The position numbers were made by a program, and so were the translations under genes. Below the pieces are notes generated by a model. The model saw nothing but the letters and a program-made list of their open reading frames with translations, searched no databases and had not been told where the DNA came from. DNA of 32,214 nt from Gallibacterium anatis DSM 16844 = F 149 (GTDB lineage: Bacteria; Pseudomonadota; Gammaproteobacteria; Enterobacterales; Pasteurellaceae), in contig NZ_KB903685.1 in the NCBI RefSeq assembly GCF_000379785.1, positions 1 through 32,214 on the forward strand, given 5' to 3'. This document shows positions 28,331 through 32,214 of the stretch, piece by piece; the first letter of the stretch is position 1, and every line of letters begins with the position of its first letter.

Positions 28331-30304
28331 TTAGATATTACTTTTTAACCCTTTAGCGAGAGCCATTTCTCGCAACGTGCGGTTTCTTGCTTCTTCAAAC
28401 TCGTCCACTTCATCATCCACAATCGCCTCAATTTTGCGTACGGCATTGCCATGATGTTGTAGCATTTCAACAATCTTCGGCTCGACCAATTCTTCCTCTT
28501 CAAATTCCGGTTGATAGCGTGCGGCTTCTTGTGCATCCATTGTTTGCTGCGCTTTGGCTGCGGCTTTGTTGTGTTTAACAAACTGCTTGCGTGCTTTATC
28601 GTGTTCACGGCCTGCTGCTTTATCGCCAAACGCTACTTTTTCGGTACATATTGCTTCAGCTAAATAAGCACCTGTTAAGCTGTAAACGTGGACAGTGCCG
28701 TGGAGGTCGCGCGGATCAAATTTGACGATCACTTTCTTATGGTTAGAGGCAATCAAATCAGCAGCAAGATAGCGATTTTTGCGGTTATGCACTTTGCCGC
28801 CACAGTTGAGCTCAAAGGTGCCGTCTTTTTTGAGGGTGACCGCTTCACTCATCAACATAAGTAAGCGAAGCTGTTCGCTACTGGCGATGCGGATATGCGC
28901 ATTGGCATAATCACGTTCAAACACTTGGCTAAAACTGTACACCCCTTGACAAATCTCCGTTTCTCGCCCCTCGCGTTCATTAAAAGCGCGGATACCATCT
29001 TCTAGCGCAAGGATAAAATCTTCATAACTAACACCGTCTTTGCCACCGTTGTAGTTGTCGGGCTTGTTATAGATATTGTCACCAGCGTGGTAGCCTGCTA
29101 ATGTCGGGTGTTTATCCACGAGTTCACCCAATCCACCGTGTGAAAAGGCACGTTCGATTGGTTTCGCTTGTCCATGACCTTTGCCGAATTGGATAGATGT
29201 CCAGTAAAGCTCAATACCTAACAATGGAATAATCCCAACCACATCATCTTCTTTTACTTTGAAGCGATAGCGATTTTTCACGCCACCTGTCATCCACTTA
29301 TTAGCTGCTGCACGAGTGTTGTCGATAGTGAGCTTGCGAGGAATACCGTATTTGTAGATCACGTCCATTAGACTTAGGCGTATGGTGTCGCTGTTTTCGC
29401 TTAAGTCGGTGCGATACGCTAAAATTTTGCGAGTGCGAATGTCTTGCCAAATCCAGGTTTTCGGGCGAACAATGTCGCCGTTATGCCATTTGACAAACAC
29501 GTTGTGTTGATAACCATCACCGTTGATCCATTCCATCGCTTCAATTTCTGCCACACTGCGTTGCATTGCAGGGTAGAGGCGACTTAAGGCGTGTTCGCCC
29601 TCGCGTAAGTAGATCTGTTGTGCTAATGGCACTTCACGTTCTAGCTTGCGCTTTACCGTTTGGCTTGATGGAATAGTCCAACCTTGCTCTTGTGCAGCAC
29701 GTTGTAGGCGGTAATAACAGACGTTAAAAGATGGCTTTTCATTACGCAGATAATCGGCTTTAAATGCTTCCCACGCTGCTTCTGTAAATTCCGCTTCGCC
29801 TTGACGGCGTTTGGCGTATTTTTTATCGAGCAATAAAGGCAACCAGTCAGACGGTTCAAACGCTTGCACATCATAAAACCAACGCTTAATGGTGCCTGCC
29901 GACTCGTTATACTCATTCGCGACCAACGCTATCGCTTTTTGGCTGGTTAGCCCCGTTTCTTTTAAGGCGGCAATCGCTTTCACAATCGTTAAACGATATT
30001 GCGCCACGCTTTTTTGTCTTTCGTTCGCTGTTTGCCACGGCTTCCAAACTACGTCAGGTAGGTAGTTGAGGTTTTTCGGCGTTGCTACCGCCACCGGCTT
30101 GCTGGCTTGTGCTTGTTTTAAAATGATCTCCGCTTGCACTTCTTGGGGGAGGGAGGATAGGGCGTACTCGTAACTAACACCGCGTTTCCCAGTTACTTGA
30201 CGTTTTTCCCAATTTTCCAATTTCGCCCTTTTATTAACACCCTGAGGTGTATTTGGTAACGGCTTAAATTCCGTTAGCTTTTGCGCTGAAAACCATTGTT
30301 CCAT
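28331..30304 (-). CDS. A: Mu A-like DDE transposase
   Basis: The protein has 657 residues (Mu A has 663). Residues 1-60 are the Mu-type DNA-binding winged helix (WFSAQKLTEFKPLPNTPQGV). The catalytic core has Asp263 (INGDGYQ), Asp328 (LTIDNTR) and Glu384 (AKPIERAF), matching Mu D269, D336 and E392 in spacing. The acidic-basic C-terminus probably binds B. AGGAATG precedes the ATG. It joins phage ends to target DNA for integration and replicative transposition. No damage is seen. Confidence 0.96.
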   Translation of the reverse strand: MEQWFSAQKLTEFKPLPNTPQGVNKRAKLENWEKRQVTGKRGVSYEYALSSLPQEVQAEIILKQAQASKPVAVATPKNLNYLPDVVWKPWQTANERQKSVAQYRLTIVKAIAALKETGLTSQKAIALVANEYNESAGTIKRWFYDVQAFEPSDWLPLLLDKKYAKRRQGEAEFTEAAWEAFKADYLRNEKPSFNVCYYRLQRAAQEQGWTIPSSQTVKRKLEREVPLAQQIYLREGEHALSRLYPAMQRSVAEIEAMEWINGDGYQHNVFVKWHNGDIVRPKTWIWQDIRTRKILAYRTDLSENSDTIRLSLMDVIYKYGIPRKLTIDNTRAAANKWMTGGVKNRYRFKVKEDDVVGIIPLLGIELYWTSIQFGKGHGQAKPIERAFSHGGLGELVDKHPTLAGYHAGDNIYNKPDNYNGGKDGVSYEDFILALEDGIRAFNEREGRETEICQGVYSFSQVFERDYANAHIRIASSEQLRLLMLMSEAVTLKKDGTFELNCGGKVHNRKNRYLAADLIASNHKKVIVKFDPRDLHGTVHVYSLTGAYLAEAICTEKVAFGDKAAGREHDKARKQFVKHNKAAAKAQQTMDAQEAARYQPEFEEEELVEPKIVEMLQHHGNAVRKIEAIVDDEVDEFEEARNRTLREMALAKGLKSNI

Positions 30305-30314
30305 AATTTCATTC

Positions 30315-30530
30315 CTATGCAGGATAACGTGACGGCCAGATCTCTTCTGGTTTCAATCCAATAAAATCACCAATAATTTTTTCGCCTTTTGGATACTTTC
30401 TTTCTAAAGCGTTTCCCAATGTGCGCGGGTGTAATCCAGCCTCCACCGATAGCTGCGCGAGGGTTTTACCCCGTTTTCTAATCGCGGCAATAATGTCAGC
30501 CCTATGCATATCATGTTTATTCTTTTTCAT
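30315..30530 (-). CDS. ner: Ner-like DNA-binding regulator
   Basis: The protein has 71 residues. DMHRADIIAAIRKRGKTLAQ, LSVEAGLHPRTLGNALERKY and GLKPEEIWPSRY are the Nlp/Ner family pattern (helix-turn-helix). In Mu, Ner turns down early and repressor transcription in the lytic cycle. It is the first early gene, divergent from the repressor, as in Mu. AAGGA lies nine bases before the chosen ATG; a second ATG seven codons later is possible. Confidence 0.92.
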   Translation of the reverse strand: MKKNKHDMHRADIIAAIRKRGKTLAQLSVEAGLHPRTLGNALERKYPKGEKIIGDFIGLKPEEIWPSRYPA

Positions 30531-30722
30531 AATGTGTTATCCTTACTCGGTCGGTTAATTTTTAAGTGTTACTCTTTGGAAACTTTTAGAAACTATACAC
30601 TTAAATTTTTAGAAACTCAAGAGTTTCTGAAAAGATTTCTTCTAATTTTTGAGTACCCTTTAAATATCAATAACTTAACGTGTATTTCTTTTTAGAATTT
30701 TGAGTTTCTAAAAATAGATTTT
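30531..30722. promoter_or_regulatory. Immunity control region: repressor/Ner operators between divergent genes
   Basis: The 192-bp gap contains AGAAACTC (30611-30618) facing GAGTTTCT (30621-30628), a perfect 8-bp dyad with 2-bp centre. Half-sites of the same sequence lie at 30588-30594 and 30702-30709. The dyad overlaps the -35 of the early promoter, so a bound repressor would block it. For the repressor gene a -10-like TAGAAT (30693-30698) exists with no clear -35. The repressor ATG (30723) has no ribosome site. Confidence 0.75.
30592..30620 (-). promoter_or_regulatory. Early promoter (Pe) for ner-A-B
   Basis: Read leftward, TTGAGT (30615-30620) and TATAGT (30592-30597) are 17 bp apart. The -35 lies inside the AGAAACTC/GAGTTTCT dyad and the -10 overlaps another half-site, as expected for a repressed early promoter. 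Confidence 0.75.
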
Positions 30723-31151
30723 ATGAGAAACAAAAAAGAATGGTTTTCTGCGAATGAATTGGCTGGAGTCACAGGATTACCCTCAAGCCCACAAGGTGTA
30801 AACAAGCGAGCCAGAACGCAGGATTGGAAAAAAAGGAACAAAGCTGGGGTTCAGGGTGGAGCTGTTGAATATCACTATTCTAGCCTGCCCGAGGAAACAC
30901 AAAGAGTTTTGGGATTTTCGCCACATCTCAAAATTGTATCGGACAATACGCCGGCAAATCTAATAAACGCCGGTATTGATGTGAAAACGCTAACAGACTC
31001 CATAGAAACGCTTGAAGAAGCCTTAAAAATTACGAATAGAACAATGCTGCCCCGTAAGAAAGCTGAATTAATTATCGCTATTTATGATTTATTAATCGCG
31101 AAAAAACAGGGCAAGGAAGTCGTTTTAAATCTTATTAAATCCATAGCTTGA
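30723..31151 (+). CDS. c: Mu c-type immunity repressor
   Basis: The protein has 142 residues. Its first 60 (EWFSANELAGVTGLPSSPQG, VNKRARTQDWKKRN, EYHYSSLPEETQ) are clearly related to the transposase N-terminus of the same phage (WFSAQKLTEF...PQGVNKRAK...YALSSLPQEVQ). This is the Mu repressor/transposase DNA-binding domain. The C-terminal 80 residues are helical, and Mu c uses this part to form multimers. It is the only gene of the rightward immunity operon before the ORF6C-like gene. There is no clear ribosome site, so it may be weakly translated or read from a near-leaderless RNA. Confidence 0.9.
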   Translation: MRNKKEWFSANELAGVTGLPSSPQGVNKRARTQDWKKRNKAGVQGGAVEYHYSSLPEETQRVLGFSPHLKIVSDNTPANLINAGIDVKTLTDSIETLEEALKITNRTMLPRKKAELIIAIYDLLIAKKQGKEVVLNLIKSIA

Positions 31152-31160
31152 GGTGCTCCA

Positions 31161-31775
31161 ATGTCAGACGATAAGATCATTCAGTTGTTTACTAGAAATT
31201 CTATGCCGAAGAAACGCCCGCAAAGGCAAAATCTGGTATCCAAAAAAAGTAATTCTATCAAAGGGGACAATAACATCATCTTTATGGACAACCAGTCAGT
31301 AAACCTAAATTTAAATGTGAGTCCACCTAGAACAACAGTAAAAATCCAAAAGAATCATAGTCATATTGACGATTCTACAACTTATAAAATCAAAGAAATT
31401 GTTGATCACTTAGTTGAGAAAGAAGTGGCTGGTGGAATGTCTACACAGCAAGCCTATGCTAAATGGTATGGCGCATTAAAACGACGTTATCGGGTAACCA
31501 GTTACACGCTTATTCCTGCTTATTTAAAAGATGAAGCGATTTCTTGGTTACAACAACAATCGGCTATCAAAAGAAGTAAAATATCAAGGAATAACAATAA
31601 TTTATATCGAAATGAATTATTTACTGCCATTTACGCTAGGTCTAATAACTTAGGTTTAAGTAAAGGCGAGTTATATAATATAGTCTTTAATAAATTTAAT
31701 AAGCGAGTTTCATCTTTAACTCAACTTAGCGATGATTCACTAAGACGCCTATATCAATTTATTATGTCACTATAA
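31161..31775 (+). CDS. Immunity-operon protein with ORF6C-like C-terminus
   Basis: The protein has 204 residues. The N-terminal 60 are basic and Asn-rich (KKRPQRQNLVSKKSNSIKGD, then NNIIFMDNQSVNLNLNVS). The middle, HLVEKEVAGGMSTQQAYAKW and YGALKRRYRVTSYTLIPAYL, resembles the ORF6C domain of phage antirepressors and regulators. GAGGTG lies seven bases before the ATG, and the gene follows the repressor stop by nine bases. So it should be made with the repressor in lysogens. It might modulate the repressor; the ORF6C resemblance is from memory and not tested. Confidence 0.72.
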   Translation: MSDDKIIQLFTRNSMPKKRPQRQNLVSKKSNSIKGDNNIIFMDNQSVNLNLNVSPPRTTVKIQKNHSHIDDSTTYKIKEIVDHLVEKEVAGGMSTQQAYAKWYGALKRRYRVTSYTLIPAYLKDEAISWLQQQSAIKRSKISRNNNNLYRNELFTAIYARSNNLGLSKGELYNIVFNKFNKRVSSLTQLSDDSLRRLYQFIMSL

Positions 31776-31802
31776 ATTTAAACTTAATTTAAACTTAATT
31801 TA

Positions 31803-31850
31803 AACGCCAAAACACCGTCGCATATTTAGTGGTGATTTTGGCGTTTTTTT
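31803..31850 (+). terminator. Rho-independent terminator of the immunity operon
   Basis: AACGCCAAAACACC and GGTGATTTTGGCGTT form a long stem with one bulge, followed by seven T residues. It lies about 30 bp after the ORF6C-like stop, behind a stretch with three TTTAAAC repeats (31776-31805). Confidence 0.85.
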
Positions 31851-31997
31851 CGGATCTGTCGCAAATCATTATTTCTTACCAAAAAATAAGGGCTTATCAG
31901 CAAAGCCCCATTTCTCTAGGTTTCTCACCCACTTATTCCCGTTTTTTTCAACCAATTCCCTAATTTCTTTTTGTCTCATATTTGGTGGATCTGTACA
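31851..31997 (-). other. Phage left end with probable transposase-binding sites (attL)
   Basis: Read leftward from 31997 the DNA begins TGTACAGATCCAC and continues with GAGACAAAAA. Aligned to Mu (TGTATTGATTCAC...CGAAAAA) it shares the first TGTA, GAT and CAC in register. A second ACAGATCC occurs at 31852-31859, possibly a second transposase site. The end starts with 5'-TG as required. A short frame (31869-31979) lies here, but no gene is evident. Confidence 0.6.
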
Positions 31998-32070
31998 GCT
32001 TCAGAATATTGAACTGTTTGAAGTTAATATGAGAAAGGCGATTATCAATAATACGATTATTAAAAATAAA
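31998..32070. other. Host sequence remnant between phage end and IS element
   Basis: This 73-bp stretch should include the 5-bp target duplication (perhaps GCTTC) next to the phage end. One plus-strand frame runs QNIELFEVNMRKAIINNTII into the IS, where it stops. It may be the interrupted end of a host gene, but it is too short to identify. Confidence 0.45.
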
Positions 32071-32214
32071 GGGGCTGAAGTAGATTAGCACTTATGCTAA
32101 GCTACAAAAATGAAGATAACCAATTGTAAACTAAAGAAATCTATACAAAGAAAACTGCTTGAATTTTTTGTATTAGAAGTAACAGCACGATCAGCAGCAG
32201 ATTTGCTTGGCATT
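32071..32214 (+). mobile_element. IS1016-like insertion sequence (IS1595 family), left part
   Basis: GGGGCTGAAGTAGATTAGC at 32071 is the terminal sequence I associate with IS1016-type elements. The transposase starts 39 bp further in. The element continues beyond the window. IS1016 is common in Haemophilus and relatives, supporting a Pasteurellaceae host. Confidence 0.8.
32110..32214 (+). CDS. IS1016-type (IS1595 family) transposase, N-terminal part
   Basis: The ATG at 32110 opens MKITNCKLKKSIQRKLLEFF followed by VLEVTARSAADLLGI to the window edge. This matches the start of IS1016 transposases (KITxCKLKKxIQxxLLxFFVLEVTARSAADLLGI). The full protein in the family is about 215-220 residues with a DDE-type ISXO2-like domain, not in view. 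Whether the copy is intact cannot be told. Confidence 0.88.
   Translation, partial: MKITNCKLKKSIQRKLLEFFVLEVTARSAADLLGI

Larger units (their letters stand above)
1..31997 (-). mobile_element. Mu-like transposable prophage, left end through tail fibre (right end outside window)
   Basis: Gene order in the minus direction matches transposable phages of the Mu/BcepMu type: repressor (divergent), Ner, transposase A, ATPase B, small early genes, GemA, Mor/C activator, lysis, gp25-gp30-like head genes, gpG, protease/scaffold, capsid, tail. The tail genes resemble P2 (sheath FI, tube FII, frameshifted E-like chaperone, tape measure, U, X, D, V, W, J, I) rather than Mu gp39-gp48. No gene is obviously broken, so the element may be functional as far as the window shows. 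The left boundary is inferred from a Mu-like terminus at 31997; the right end, any mom-like gene and the rest of the fibres are not in view. Confidence 0.95.

Noticed and set aside
31869-31979. Minus-strand frame of 36 codons (MRQKEIRELVEKNGNKWVRN...) at the phage left end
   Set aside because: It has no ribosome site, starts almost at the phage terminus and overlaps the presumed transposase-binding sites. I could not support it as a gene.
1-32214. CRISPR array, rRNA, restriction-modification or integrase genes
   Set aside because: No regularly spaced repeats, rRNA segments, methyltransferase motifs or tyrosine/serine integrase motifs were seen; integration is by the DDE transposase.

Overview
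The window is almost entirely a Mu-like transposable prophage (about 1-31997). It is read from its left end at the right side of the window (about 31997) leftward to the tail-fibre gene, which runs off the window at position 1. The host is probably a member of the Pasteurellaceae. Two copies of the Haemophilus-type DNA uptake core AAGTGCGGT and one of the Actinobacillus-type core ACAAGCGGT are present, many proteins resemble Haemophilus/Mannheimia Mu-like phage proteins, and the flanking DNA begins an IS1016-type insertion sequence. The species cannot be named from this sequence.

Layout, right to left. 32071-32214 is the left part of the IS1016-like element. 31998-32070 is a scrap of host DNA. 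31997 is the proposed phage left end (TGTACAGATCCAC, aligning with the Mu terminus). 30723-31775 (+) is the immunity operon: a Mu-type repressor whose DNA-binding domain is visibly related to the transposase N-terminus, plus a protein with an ORF6C-like C-terminus. 30531-30722 holds operators and the early promoter. 30530 down to 24312 (-) is the early operon: Ner-like regulator, transposase A, ATPase B, a small lipoprotein, DUF3164, a membrane protein, an ANR-family regulator, several small ORFs, DUF5420 and GemA. Next come a zinc-motif protein, the Mor/C-type late activator (23397-23762), a structured leader and an AntA-type antirepressor.

Late genes follow: endolysin, small membrane proteins, spanin pair, gp25/26/27-like proteins, terminase, portal, MuF (with a nuclease-like tail domain), gpG, protease I with nested scaffold Z, capsid, gp35-37-like proteins, then a P2-type contractile tail (sheath, tube, frameshifted chaperone, tape measure, U, X, D, V, W, J, I, fibre). 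The phage is therefore a mosaic: Mu/BcepMu-like head and transposition genes with a P2-like tail.

The most notable signal is a four-copy dyad, TTTAAAGNNCTTTAAA in a conserved 26-bp box. It lies upstream of endolysin, protease/scaffold I, tail chaperone and gpW. In each copy a -10-like hexamer (TAAACT, TAAACT, TACACT, TATTCT) lies at exactly the same distance from the dyad centre. These look like the late promoters, probably bound by the Mor/C protein. At all four, a hairpin covering the ribosome-binding or start region would form in read-through RNA. Late transcripts should begin after most of the 5' arm, so they should lack the hairpin. This is reminiscent of the T4 gene e strategy.

Three plus-strand units run against the late operon, each with its own sigma70-like promoter: a two-helix membrane protein (8262-8459), a 56-aa protein (14948-15118) and an RNA folding as a tRNA-like cloverleaf (15339-15422). 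These are candidates for expression during lysogeny.
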